A stretch of DNA of 57,693 nt, from NCBI GenBank assembly GCA_900549855.1, contig URPS01000011.1, positions 1-57,693 of the forward strand, written 5' to 3'. How positions within the stretch are numbered: the stretch's first letter is position 1; the number at the start of each line of letters is the position of its first letter. The translations under genes were made by a program, and so were the position numbers. The notes under the pieces are model-generated. The model worked only from the letters and a program-made list of their open reading frames with translations, ran no database searches and was not told the origin of the DNA. Positions 33,110 through 41,705 of this stretch are shown here, piece by piece. The stretch comes from an uncultured bacterium (GTDB lineage Bacteria > Cyanobacteriota > Vampirovibrionia > Gastranaerophilales > Gastranaerophilaceae).

Positions 33110-36100
33110 TGAAAAAAATATTTGATAAAGAAAAATTATTCTTTTTTATAAGAAAACCGAGATTTGCACTGGTAATTTCCGTGTGTATAGTGATTATGGG
33201 TATAATCTCCATGATTAGCTTAAAACAGGAAAGTTATCCTGATGTAACACCTCCGCAAGTAAATGTTTCTGCATCATATCAAGGAGCAAGTGCGGAAGTA
33301 GTAGAATCTTCAATCGCTACGGTTTTAGAAAATAAACTCAATGGTGTTGAAAATTTATCTTATATGACTTCAACTTCATACGACGGGAGTTATTCTTTAA
33401 CTCTGTATTTCAAAGTCGGTTCTGATAAAAATATTAACTTAATGAATGTACAAAACCGTATTCAGCAGGTTCAATCACAATTACCGGAAGAAGTTCAGAG
33501 AACAGGTGTTACTGCTGTAAGTAAATCTTCCGGTTCCGGTGCTGTTATTTTAACGCTTTATCCGGAATCAGGTAATTGGTCACAATTGGATTTAACAAAT
33601 TATGGTTCTATATATATTAAAGACGAACTTAAACGTGTAGATGGTGTTGCAGATGTTAATGTTTACGGTGCCGGTGATTATTCTATGAGAATTTGGCTCG
33701 ACCCTCAAAAGATGGCAGGGCTTAATATATCAACCAGCGAAGTTAAAGCTGCTATAACAAGTCAAAATACACAAGTTACTGCAGGAGCGTTGGGTCAATT
33801 ACCGACTGATGAGAAGAATGCTCTTCAAATTACACTAAAAACACAAGGTCGTTTGGATGACGTTAAACAATTTGAAAATATTATTATTCGTTCAAATTCT
33901 GATGGTTCAAATGTAAGAATAAAAGATATTGCAAGGGTAGAATTGGGAGCTTCTTCATATTCAAACTTAGGTCTTGTAAACGGCAAACCTTCTGCAATCG
34001 TTATGATATCACAACTTCCGGATGCTAACGTAATCAATTTGTCAAAAGCAGTAAAAGCAAAAGTTGACGAATTGAACTCAAAAATGTCAAACGGAATAAA
34101 GATAATATATGTAAAAGATGATGCGGATTATATCCACGAATCTATGAAAGAAGTTGAATTCACAATTCTTTTAACTGCTTTAATTGTTGTTGTGATTATT
34201 TTCTTATTCCTTGGTGATCCAATGGCAACACTTGTTCCTTGTATCACAATTCCGGTTTCTTTGGTTGGTACATTTTTTGCTTTACAAGCATTGGGAATGT
34301 CAATAAACTTGCTGACTTTGTTTGCATTGGTACTCGCAGTTGGTGTAGTAGTAGATGACGCAATTGTTGTAATTGAAAACGTAAAACGACACTTGGATGA
34401 AGGTAAATCGGCAATTATTGCAACACAATTAACTATGGAAGAAGTCGGTGCCTCATTAATAGCAATGGCAATGGTTTTGATGGCTGTATTTGTTCCGATT
34501 ATATTTATGGGTGGTATGACCGGTGTAATGTACAAACAGTTTGCCGTTTGTATCGCTGTTTCAATTGCAATTTCAGCAATCTGTGCACTTTCTCTATCTC
34601 CTGCAATGTGTTCACATTTCTTAGGCAGAGATAAAGAAATATCAGAAAAAGAAGCAAAACATCCTTTGATTAAAAAGATTGTAGATGAAGCGAATCTTTG
34701 CGTAGTAAAATTCAACAATGTTTTTGCAAAAATTGAAGATTTCTATATGGAATACGTCAAAAAATTTGTGTACAATAAAAAACTTACAGCCGGTATATAC
34801 GCAGCAATTCTTGTTTTAACTCTTTTTTCTTTTAAAATAATTTCAACAGGTTTTATTCCGGATGAAGACCAAGGTATCTTGCTTGCAAGTATTACCCTTC
34901 CGGATGGTGCGTCTTTATCAAGAACGGAAGAAGTTTCCAAAAAATTTCTTGACGGAATAAAAGACTTAGATGGTATTAACAAAGAAAAGCTTACCGTTTT
35001 TGGCGGAAATGGTTCAGTAAACCAATCCACAGTAATCATTCAGCTTGATGAATACAAAGACAGAAAAGTTACTCCAATCGGGTGGGTAAAAAGAAAAATT
35101 CAAGGCAGACCTACTGATTTATCCCACGTTGCAATTCTTAAAAGAGTACGTATGGTAGCCGCAAGCATAAAAGAAGCTTCTATCGTATCTTTCTCACCAC
35201 CTGCAATTAGCGGTATGAGCATGATGGGTGGTTTTGAATTCCAAATGCTTTCAAGAGGAGAATATACTCCGCAAGAATTGGAAGTTTGGGCGAATAAACT
35301 TATCGGAGCAGCTAATCAAAACTCATCATTGTCAAGTGTTTACACGTCATTCCAAGCTAACGTTCCTCAATATATTTTGGAAATTGATTATGAAAGAGCA
35401 CTTGCTCAAAATGTTGATTTACAAGAATTATATTCAACTTTAGCCTCAATGCTCGGTACATATTACGTAAATGATTTTAATAAATATGATAGAGTATTTA
35501 AAGTTCAAATGCAGGCTGAAAGCAGATTTAGAGATAAAGCTACCGATTTATCAGGAATTTATGTTAAGAATAAAAACGGTGTAATGGTTCCGGTTTTATC
35601 CATCGTAAAGCTTAAGCAATCAATTGGTACAGCCTCTATTTCAAGGTTTAATCAGTATCAGTCTGTACAGATTCAAGGTCAACAAGCTTCCGGCAAGAGT
35701 TCCGGTGACGCTATGAGTGCTATGGAACAAGTTGCAAAAGAAGTTTTGCCTTCTGATATAACTTATGATTGGTCAGGTACATCCGCTCAAGAAAGAGAAG
35801 CTTCCGGACAAACCGCAATGATTGTTGGAATGGCACTTGTATTTGTTTATTTATTTTTGGTTGCATTATACGAAAGCTATACAATTCCGATTGCAGTACT
35901 TTTGATTTCACCTATCGCTGCTCTTGGTGCATTAATCTTCCAACTTATGATTAACCAATCATTTGATATTTATTCGCAAGTAGGTATGATTACGCTTGTT
36001 GGTCTTGCCGCAAAGCAATCTATTTTGATTGTAGAATTTGCAAAAGAAGAGCACGAAAAACATGGACTTAGTGTAAGAGAAGCTGCTGTGAAGGCTGCAA

Positions 36101-36342
36101 AACTGAGATTCAGAGCAATTATGATGACAGAACTTGCATTCATTATCGGTGTTTTACCGATGATATTTGCAAGCGGAGCGGGAGCAAATTCCAGAATTTC
36201 TGTTGGTTCAACTGTTTTTGGCGGTATGATTGCAGCTGCAACTCTCGGTTCAGCTCTAACTCCGGCATTCTACGTTATTGTTCAGGAATTCGTTGATAAA
36301 TTCCCTAAAAGAGAAATTACAGAAAAAGACTTGGAGATATAA
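33109..36342 (+). CDS. RND efflux pump, AcrB/HAE1 family
   Basis: A proton-driven drug or lipophile exporter of the inner membrane. The product has 1077 residues from the ATG that overlaps the stop of the adaptor gene (TAATG). Twelve transmembrane helices are expected. The N-terminal PDVTPPQVNVSASYQGAS and VVDDAIVVIENVKRH are HAE1 signatures; the second contains the proton-relay Asp pair in TM4. A repeated pattern follows in the second half (GLAAKQSILIVEFAKEE). Length is near that of AcrB (about 1050). No repressor gene is nearby. Confidence 0.95.
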   Translation: MKKIFDKEKLFFFIRKPRFALVISVCIVIMGIISMISLKQESYPDVTPPQVNVSASYQGASAEVVESSIATVLENKLNGVENLSYMTSTSYDGSYSLTLYFKVGSDKNINLMNVQNRIQQVQSQLPEEVQRTGVTAVSKSSGSGAVILTLYPESGNWSQLDLTNYGSIYIKDELKRVDGVADVNVYGAGDYSMRIWLDPQKMAGLNISTSEVKAAITSQNTQVTAGALGQLPTDEKNALQITLKTQGRLDDVKQFENIIIRSNSDGSNVRIKDIARVELGASSYSNLGLVNGKPSAIVMISQLPDANVINLSKAVKAKVDELNSKMSNGIKIIYVKDDADYIHESMKEVEFTILLTALIVVVIIFLFLGDPMATLVPCITIPVSLVGTFFALQALGMSINLLTLFALVLAVGVVVDDAIVVIENVKRHLDEGKSAIIATQLTMEEVGASLIAMAMVLMAVFVPIIFMGGMTGVMYKQFAVCIAVSIAISAICALSLSPAMCSHFLGRDKEISEKEAKHPLIKKIVDEANLCVVKFNNVFAKIEDFYMEYVKKFVYNKKLTAGIYAAILVLTLFSFKIISTGFIPDEDQGILLASITLPDGASLSRTEEVSKKFLDGIKDLDGINKEKLTVFGGNGSVNQSTVIIQLDEYKDRKVTPIGWVKRKIQGRPTDLSHVAILKRVRMVAASIKEASIVSFSPPAISGMSMMGGFEFQMLSRGEYTPQELEVWANKLIGAANQNSSLSSVYTSFQANVPQYILEIDYERALAQNVDLQELYSTLASMLGTYYVNDFNKYDRVFKVQMQAESRFRDKATDLSGIYVKNKNGVMVPVLSIVKLKQSIGTASISRFNQYQSVQIQGQQASGKSSGDAMSAMEQVAKEVLPSDITYDWSGTSAQEREASGQTAMIVGMALVFVYLFLVALYESYTIPIAVLLISPIAALGALIFQLMINQSFDIYSQVGMITLVGLAAKQSILIVEFAKEEHEKHGLSVREAAVKAAKLRFRAIMMTELAFIIGVLPMIFASGAGANSRISVGSTVFGGMIAAATLGSALTPAFYVIVQEFVDKFPKREITEKDLEI

Positions 36343-36343
36343 G

Positions 36344-37849
36344 ATGAAAAAGGTTTTAAATTTACTTCTGGTATGCTCTATTCTTGCGACATCTGCTATC
36401 AGTGTTTCTGCAAAAGAAAAAAAAGAAACAGTTAAAAAGCAAGACAAAATCGAGATTGTAAAACCTGAAAAAGAAAAAATAAATAAACGTCAAGAAAAGA
36501 AAAAGACGGAAATAAAAGAACACGCAAGGGTTGATTCTTCTAAAGAAGCAAAAGGGATGTATGAAACGAAATTTCCTGCAATAACCAGCCAGATTGAGTA
36601 TTCGGAAATGAATGGCGAAGTTACGTTAAGCGACTGTATAAAACTTGCAATCACTCATCATCCTTCCATTGTTTCTGCTATAAGTAATTCTGAAATCTAT
36701 AAAACCAGAATCGGTCAAGCTTGGTCAAATTACTTTCCGACAATTGGAGCCGGATTAAGCTATTCAAGGAATGATATGCTTAATACAATGGGTGGAGCAT
36801 ATGCCAGAATGATGCCTCAGCGCTACAATATGTTTTATGCTCCAACTTTATCAGCTAATTTACTTCTCTTCGATTTTGGAAAAACAAAAGCGACTGCTGA
36901 TATGGCAAAAAGAAACTATGAAGCATCTCGTTATGATGCGGAAGCCAGCATTGAAACTGTTATTTATAATGTAAAAGTTGCTTACTATAATATGATTTTT
37001 GCAGAAATTCAAAAATCAGTTTATGAAGAAACGGTTAAAGATTTTGAGCTTCAACTAAAGCAAGCTAAAGCGTATTATCAAATCGGTAAAAAAGCTAAAA
37101 TCGACGTTACCACAGCAGAATATAATTTAGGTAATGCAAAAGTTAATTTAATTAAAGCAAAAAATACAATGGAAGTTGCAGCTGTTGAATTGGCAAACGC
37201 TGTTGGTATTCCGGAATTAGAAAATGTAGTTTTGAAAGATAAACTAAACAACAAAGTTTATCAAGTGGAATTCCCTGAACTTTTGAAAACAGCTGAAAGT
37301 TCAAGACCTGCACTTCTTGCTGCAAAAAAATCCATGGATGCAGCAGAGCTTAATGTAAGAAGTGCAAAAAGAGCGTTTACACCTAATTTGAGCGGTTTTG
37401 CCGGTTATGACCAAGGTGGAAGGCAAATTGACAGCGACTACGGTTATCAATTTGGAGTTCAATTAAATTATTCATCACTAAATATGATGTTAATTAAAAA
37501 GCAGATTGATGAAGCAAAAGCAACTTACACCAAAATGGCTGCTGATTACGAAAGAGAAAGGCAAAATGTGTATTTAGAAGTGAAAAGTGCATATATAAAT
37601 CTTTTGAATTCTCACGACAGCCTTGATGTTTCCAAACTTGCACTTCAACAAGCACAAGAAAGACAATATCTGGCATTCAGAAGATATCAAGTCGGATTAG
37701 GTGACGCAATTGAGTTTAAGGATTCAGAAAACACATATCTTAATGCACAATTAGATTATTATAACAATTTACTTAACTATAACATCAATGCTGCTGAGTT
37801 AGAACGTGTAATCGGTGCACCAATAAAAGAATCTAATGTTGATTTGTAA
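36344..37849 (+). CDS. TolC-like outer-membrane efflux protein
   Basis: The outer-membrane channel of the RND system encoded just upstream. The product has 501 residues from the ATG at 36344, preceded by TTGGAGA; an upstream in-frame ATG lies in the pump gene. A signal peptide of about 23 residues is followed by a Lys/Glu-rich linker of about 50 residues, unusual for TolC. Then come two OEP repeats: LSDCIKLAITHHPSI near 98, and the second near 320. The long coiled helices are rich in Ala and Gln. This shows that the cell has an outer membrane. Confidence 0.92.
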   Translation: MKKVLNLLLVCSILATSAISVSAKEKKETVKKQDKIEIVKPEKEKINKRQEKKKTEIKEHARVDSSKEAKGMYETKFPAITSQIEYSEMNGEVTLSDCIKLAITHHPSIVSAISNSEIYKTRIGQAWSNYFPTIGAGLSYSRNDMLNTMGGAYARMMPQRYNMFYAPTLSANLLLFDFGKTKATADMAKRNYEASRYDAEASIETVIYNVKVAYYNMIFAEIQKSVYEETVKDFELQLKQAKAYYQIGKKAKIDVTTAEYNLGNAKVNLIKAKNTMEVAAVELANAVGIPELENVVLKDKLNNKVYQVEFPELLKTAESSRPALLAAKKSMDAAELNVRSAKRAFTPNLSGFAGYDQGGRQIDSDYGYQFGVQLNYSSLNMMLIKKQIDEAKATYTKMAADYERERQNVYLEVKSAYINLLNSHDSLDVSKLALQQAQERQYLAFRRYQVGLGDAIEFKDSENTYLNAQLDYYNNLLNYNINAAELERVIGAPIKESNVDL

Positions 37850-37876
37850 ATCAGTTTTTGTGCTAACATAGGACAT

Positions 37877-38248
37877 ATGATGGAAGAAATTATTGCATTA
37901 AGAAATTACGCACACCTTGGAGATGCGATTTGGGAAATATTTGTTCGTGAATATGTTATATACAAGACTTCTAATTCAAAACTGCTCCACAAAATGACTA
38001 CAGATAGAGTTAACGCAACTTTCCAAGCGGAAATGCTGCATTTTATTGATGACGATTTAACCGAAGACGAACACGAAATGGCAAGGCGTGCAAGAAATCT
38101 TCCGATACCTGTCGGAAGACGTTCAATCCAGCACGTATACCGCCAATCCACTGCATTTGAAGTCCTAATCGGATATTGGTACCTACACGACAAAGAACGA
38201 TTAAATATGTTCTATGAAAAATTCAAGACGACAGAATATTTTAGTTAA
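37877..38248 (+). CDS. mrnC: Mini-ribonuclease III
   Basis: Processes the ends of 23S rRNA precursors as a dimer without a dsRNA-binding domain. The product has 123 residues. The motif RNYAHLGDAIWEIFVREYV near residue 8 holds the catalytic Asp, and EVLIGYWYLHD near 95 holds the acidic partner. This enzyme is found in Firmicutes and Cyanobacteria and supports the proposed lineage. The start region has TG-C-TAACAT ending seven bases before the first ATG, so the mRNA may be nearly leaderless; AGGA also lies before the second ATG. Confidence 0.9.
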   Translation: MMEEIIALRNYAHLGDAIWEIFVREYVIYKTSNSKLLHKMTTDRVNATFQAEMLHFIDDDLTEDEHEMARRARNLPIPVGRRSIQHVYRQSTAFEVLIGYWYLHDKERLNMFYEKFKTTEYFS

Positions 38249-39279
38249 AGTCCTAAATCGCTGTCTATTCGGTTTGAATATTCCTTCAAAATATCATTAT
38301 CCGGACATTGTTCAAATAGATTTTGCAATTCTTTTTTGGCTAACGCCAGATATCCTGTATCATATAGAATAATCACTTTCAAAAGATTTGCTTCAAATAA
38401 ATCATTTGGCAATTCTTCCAGCGCCCTTTTATAATGTTTTTGGGTATAAAATAAATTTGCTAACGCAAAATGATAATTAGGATTATCGGGATTTAGAGAT
38501 ATCGCCAAATTGTAATATTTTCGTGCATACCTGATATCGCCTTCTTTGAAATAAATATTAGCAATATTATAGTAATATTTGTCATTTTTAGGCTCTAGTT
38601 TTATGGCTGATTGCAAATATTTGCAAGCCTTTTTGTTATGTCCCTGATAGTCTTCAATAAGCCCGCAAAAATTAAGCAATTCTGCATTATTTATATCAAT
38701 ATCTAAATGTGATAAAAGCTCTATGCAATCATCTTTTTTACCTTGTGCATACAAAACTTGTCCCAACAAAAGAAGTAATTCTTGCGAACATACACCATCT
38801 TCCACATTTTTTGCAATCAATTCTTGGGCTTTTTGGTATTCTTTTTTGCAATAATACGCTTTTGCTAACTCTAAAGTAATTGCAGGAGTCGAATTTTCAA
38901 TATGATATTCGAACACCTCATCAAATTTTCCCTGCTTATTTAGTAGGTTAAGAATTTCAGCCAAATCCGCTGCATTGTGAGAAATGCAATATATGTTTTT
39001 TGCAGTTTGTTCGGCTTCTGCTAGTGCATTTTTGTTTATAAAAATCTGCTTTAAAAGTTTTAACGCTTCCACATGTTCCGGATTTTTATCCAGAATTTGT
39101 TCAATGTAATTTAACGCTCTTTCTTCATTTTGCATCTTATAATACAAATCTGCTATTTCAAGCAGCAACTCACTGCTTGTATTATCAAGTTCCAAAGCTT
39201 TATAAAAAACTTCTATTGCGTGTTTGTAATGCCCTCTATTTTTTAGAGCAAATCCTTCTTGTAATAAATTCTTAATCAT
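38245..39279 (-). CDS. TPR-repeat protein
   Basis: The product has 344 residues made of about nine tetratricopeptide repeats, for example HYKHAIEVFYKALELDN at the N-terminus and GDIRYARKYYNLAISLNPDNPNY near 245 (34-residue period). There is no signal peptide. TPR arrays bind partner proteins; the partner is unknown. The start overlaps the FtsB/DivIC-like gene by 8 bases, so the two are coupled and may act together in division. Its 3' end overlaps the mrnC stop by four bases on the opposite strand. Confidence 0.85.
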   Translation of the reverse strand: MIKNLLQEGFALKNRGHYKHAIEVFYKALELDNTSSELLLEIADLYYKMQNEERALNYIEQILDKNPEHVEALKLLKQIFINKNALAEAEQTAKNIYCISHNAADLAEILNLLNKQGKFDEVFEYHIENSTPAITLELAKAYYCKKEYQKAQELIAKNVEDGVCSQELLLLLGQVLYAQGKKDDCIELLSHLDIDINNAELLNFCGLIEDYQGHNKKACKYLQSAIKLEPKNDKYYYNIANIYFKEGDIRYARKYYNLAISLNPDNPNYHFALANLFYTQKHYKRALEELPNDLFEANLLKVIILYDTGYLALAKKELQNLFEQCPDNDILKEYSNRIDSDLGL

Positions 39280-39715
39280 GTTTTTTTAATTTGATTAACT
39301 TTCCGATGTTATCCTTGTCTTCCGCTTCATCTTCCGGTTTGTTTGCATTAATAATAACAAGAACTTCATCTTCGCCGGACATTTTTAAATTATTTCTTGC
39401 AATCGCTTCTAAACCTGTAACATTTGAGAAGTTTTTGATATTATCTTGAAGCTGTTCATTAAGCGCCTTTGCAGCATTTCTGCTTTTCGTTATCTGAATA
39501 ATTTTTGCGTTATAAGATATGATTTTTGATACATTTAAAACTGCACTAATTGTTATTTGAATCAAACACAACAATAAAATTACAGTCAAAAAAGAATAAT
39601 AAAAACCACTTGCGGCATTAGTCTTAGGAAGTTTCTTCTCCTCCTGTCGACTTTGGCTTTTTTTATTAATAACCCTTGCAGGTCTTTTTCTTTCTTGTTG
39701 CTTGTATCTAATCAT
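39272..39715 (-). CDS. FtsB/DivIC-like septum protein
   Basis: The product has 147 residues. A basic cytoplasmic tail (RPARVINKKSQSRQEEKK) is followed by a transmembrane helix (about 42-62), a coiled coil with regular hydrophobic positions, and LEAIARNNLKMSGEDEVLVII, the C-terminal motif typical of FtsB/DivIC. Such proteins bridge divisome components in the periplasm. The acidic C-terminal tail is longer than usual. There is no Shine-Dalgarno; TATAAT at 39722-39727 ends six bases before the ATG, so the mRNA is probably leaderless. Confidence 0.8.
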   Translation of the reverse strand: MIRYKQQERKRPARVINKKSQSRQEEKKLPKTNAASGFYYSFLTVILLLCLIQITISAVLNVSKIISYNAKIIQITKSRNAAKALNEQLQDNIKNFSNVTGLEAIARNNLKMSGEDEVLVIINANKPEDEAEDKDNIGKLIKLKKHD

Positions 39716-39721
39716 AAGTTA

Positions 39722-39750
39722 ATTATATAAAATTTTTCCATTAATTACAA
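39722..39750 (-). promoter_or_regulatory. Promoter for leaderless FtsB/DivIC-like mRNA
   Basis: TTGTAA at 39745-39750, a 17-base spacer and TATAAT at 39722-39727 on the minus strand; six bases then lead to the ATG. The -35 box overlaps the stop codon of the preceding gene. Confidence 0.7.
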
Positions 39751-40455
39751 CTTAAAACCGGTAGAAAAACTCACAGCAGAGCTTCTACTTCCGTTTGAAT
39801 AATAAGATTCTGCAACACCAAGTTCAAATTTCAAAGATTCCGCATATTTTTTTAATGCAGGTTTGTAAACAAGCGTTACTTCGTTCTTATTTTTAGGTGC
39901 GTTTACATAATTCGTAAACGTATTTTTCAAAGTTAATTTATCCGTTATATGCCATTCCGGAGTTACACGCACTGTTCCATATTGAGTTCCGATATCCTGA
40001 TTTGCAGATTGCTTAAATGTGGTATCAAAAGAAAAATATTTTGGAGAATCATATCTTAAAAATATTCCGGTAGTTGACTCCAATTGTGACAGACATGTAA
40101 CTTCTTCGCCCCAAAGTGTGCCATATGTAATACCATGAGCTGATTCAGACAAAGAACCGCTCAAAGGAAGAATATCCTTCAAGTTATTTCTTACTATGGT
40201 CGCCCTTGCAAGGGCACTCCTGGGCGTGTTTGTATTTGATGTAATATTGAGAACTCTTATCGGAATTGTAACCGAGCGCTGAGGTATATTAACTCTAGGC
40301 TTATCAATATTTTCATCAAGATAAATTGTTTCGACCGGATTGTCATCATACTCAACCTGCCCTTGAAGTTTATAGGTTTCTTTCACCTGTTCTTCTGCTA
40401 TTACAGGTGTAAAACTTAAAACTATTAAAGCTATGATGAAAAATAATCTGGACAT
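39745..40455 (-). CDS. Predicted outer-membrane beta-barrel protein
   Basis: The product has 236 residues. A signal peptide (RLFFIIALIVLSFTPVIA) precedes EEQVKETY. The N-terminal third is a Pro/Arg-rich linker (VNIPQRSVTIPIRV). The last 130 residues have alternating hydrophobic and aromatic residues (YFSFDTTFKQSA, KLTLKNTFTNYVN, SVSFSTGFKL), as expected for beta strands of a small barrel. No family is recognised. There is no Shine-Dalgarno; TAGAAT at 40462-40467 ends six bases before the ATG. Confidence 0.7.
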   Translation of the reverse strand: MSRLFFIIALIVLSFTPVIAEEQVKETYKLQGQVEYDDNPVETIYLDENIDKPRVNIPQRSVTIPIRVLNITSNTNTPRSALARATIVRNNLKDILPLSGSLSESAHGITYGTLWGEEVTCLSQLESTTGIFLRYDSPKYFSFDTTFKQSANQDIGTQYGTVRVTPEWHITDKLTLKNTFTNYVNAPKNKNEVTLVYKPALKKYAESLKFELGVAESYYSNGSRSSAVSFSTGFKL

Positions 40456-40461
40456 AGTTAC

Positions 40462-40490
40462 ATTCTAGTTTAAAGTAATAATGATTTCAA
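40462..40490 (-). promoter_or_regulatory. Promoter for leaderless barrel-protein mRNA
   Basis: TTGAAA at 40485-40490, a 17-base spacer and TAGAAT at 40462-40467, followed by six bases and the ATG at 40455. Confidence 0.7.
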
Positions 40491-40570
40491 TTATTTTTTT
40501 CTCTAATTGGCTAATGTTTTTTTTTGAAAAAATACCGGAAAATACTATGAGTAAATCCGGAGGAAAAATT

Positions 40571-41002
40571 ATGAAAAAAAGTTTATTAGCATTAGCGATA
40601 GGAGTTCTTATGACAATGAATTACGTACAAGCAGAAGATAATATTGCGGTTGTTGATTTGCAAAAAATTGTGAGTAGTTCTAATCAAGTTAAACAGCTAA
40701 AACAAGAACACGCAAAAAAAATGGAAGAGTTAAACAAAATTATTGTAAATGCTCGTGGTGAAATTTCTAATGAAACAGATAGTGCCAAGATTTTACAACT
40801 GGAAGAAAAATATACAAAAGAATTTAATACTAAGAAAACCGCTCTAGAAAATGATTACAATTCTCGTTTAAGTAGCATCGAAAAAAATATAAAAGAAGAG
40901 ATTGCAAAAAAAGCGAAAGCAGAAAATTATGACTACGTGTTTGCAAAAAGCGTATTGCTTTATGGCGGAAAAGATATTACAAGTGAAATCAAAGTAAAAT
41001 AA
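40571..41002 (+). CDS. OmpH/Skp-like periplasmic chaperone
   Basis: Skp holds unfolded outer-membrane proteins in the periplasm. The product has 143 residues from the ATG at 40571, preceded by GGAGG; the longer frame adds only a poor N-terminus. The signal peptide ends at VQA-ED. IAVVDLQKIVSSSNQVKQLK is the classical Skp start (first strand and helix). Lys/Glu-rich coiled arms follow, then the returning strand with YDYVFAKSVLLYGGKDIT. It diverges from the barrel-protein gene, a possible client. Confidence 0.88.
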   Translation: MKKSLLALAIGVLMTMNYVQAEDNIAVVDLQKIVSSSNQVKQLKQEHAKKMEELNKIIVNARGEISNETDSAKILQLEEKYTKEFNTKKTALENDYNSRLSSIEKNIKEEIAKKAKAENYDYVFAKSVLLYGGKDITSEIKVK

Positions 41003-41046
41003 AACAGCTGTATGTTAATTATATATTAAGATTTTAAACCATGGTC

Positions 41047-41076
41047 TTGTTCTTTTTAAGCTATTTGTATTATAAT
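41047..41076 (+). promoter_or_regulatory. Promoter upstream of the small exported protein
   Basis: TTGTTC at 41047-41052, an 18-base spacer and TATAAT at 41071-41076. The gene starts 33 bases after the -10, with a GGAGA site. Confidence 0.6.
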
Positions 41077-41108
41077 GTGGGTACAAAAAACTTATGGAGA
41101 ACGACGTT

Positions 41109-41555
41109 ATGCAGAAAAAATTTTTAATTTCATTAGGCTTAATAGCTGTTATGGGTTGTGGACTTCAAGCTTATGCTAATACGACTGTTTATACTGATGA
41201 ATTAGGCAGAATGCATTTTCTGGGAAAAGATAATGGAGCAAAAACTCTTCAGAAATTAGACGACTATGACAATCCTAAACAAGTTGATATATTGCCAAAT
41301 ACAACATATGGCAGAAATAATGTAGATTATTACGAAGTTACAAACATCAAGAGTATTGAGAAAAAAGAAAATGGTGTATACGCAGGTGTTAACAGAACAA
41401 AGAGCACTTATTCTTCAGAAAAAGGTGCAATGGATGCTTCTAACCCATATACACAAGGTGGCACAAATGTTGACACAACAACAAATAAAAAACCAGCAGA
41501 TCCGCTTAATGTAGATGACGGCAATTTAGGTAAAAAGTTTTGGCAACTTTGGTAA
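41109..41555 (+). CDS. Small exported protein of unknown function
   Basis: The product has 148 residues from the ATG at 41109, about 9 bases after GGAG. The signal region (FLISLGLIAVMGCGLQAYA) could be cut at AYA-N, or processed as a lipoprotein at MGC. The mature part is hydrophilic and rich in Asn, Lys, Tyr and Thr, with no known domain, and ends with FWQLW. It lies between the Skp-like gene and tRNA-Gln. Confidence 0.65.
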   Translation: MQKKFLISLGLIAVMGCGLQAYANTTVYTDELGRMHFLGKDNGAKTLQKLDDYDNPKQVDILPNTTYGRNNVDYYEVTNIKSIEKKENGVYAGVNRTKSTYSSEKGAMDASNPYTQGGTNVDTTTNKKPADPLNVDDGNLGKKFWQLW

Positions 41556-41575
41556 TAAGATTCGGTGAATAATAT

Positions 41576-41646
41576 TCCCGGATCGTCTAGTGGCAGGACT
41601 GAAGATTCTGGCTCTTCCAACAGTGGTTCGAATCCATTTCCGGGAG
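41576..41646 (+). tRNA. tRNA-Gln (anticodon CTG)
   Basis: The acceptor TCCCGGA pairs with TCCGGGA. The D stem is GTCT/GGAC. The anticodon stem GAAGA/TCTTC has loop TTCTGGC, giving anticodon CTG. The T stem AGTGG/CCATT has loop TTCGAAT. Discriminator is G and the 3' CCA is not encoded (TTT follows). Confidence 0.92.
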
Positions 41647-41671
41647 TTTATTCTGCGCTTAAAATTATACA

Positions 41672-41705
41672 ACAAGACCTCTTAGAAAGAGGTCTTGTTT
41701 ATTTT
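41672..41705. terminator. Terminator between tRNA-Gln and the AAA ATPase gene
   Basis: A 12-bp stem (41672-41683 with 41687-41698) with loop AGA is followed by TTATTTTTATTTTT. It is placed to serve both converging transcripts. Confidence 0.85.
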
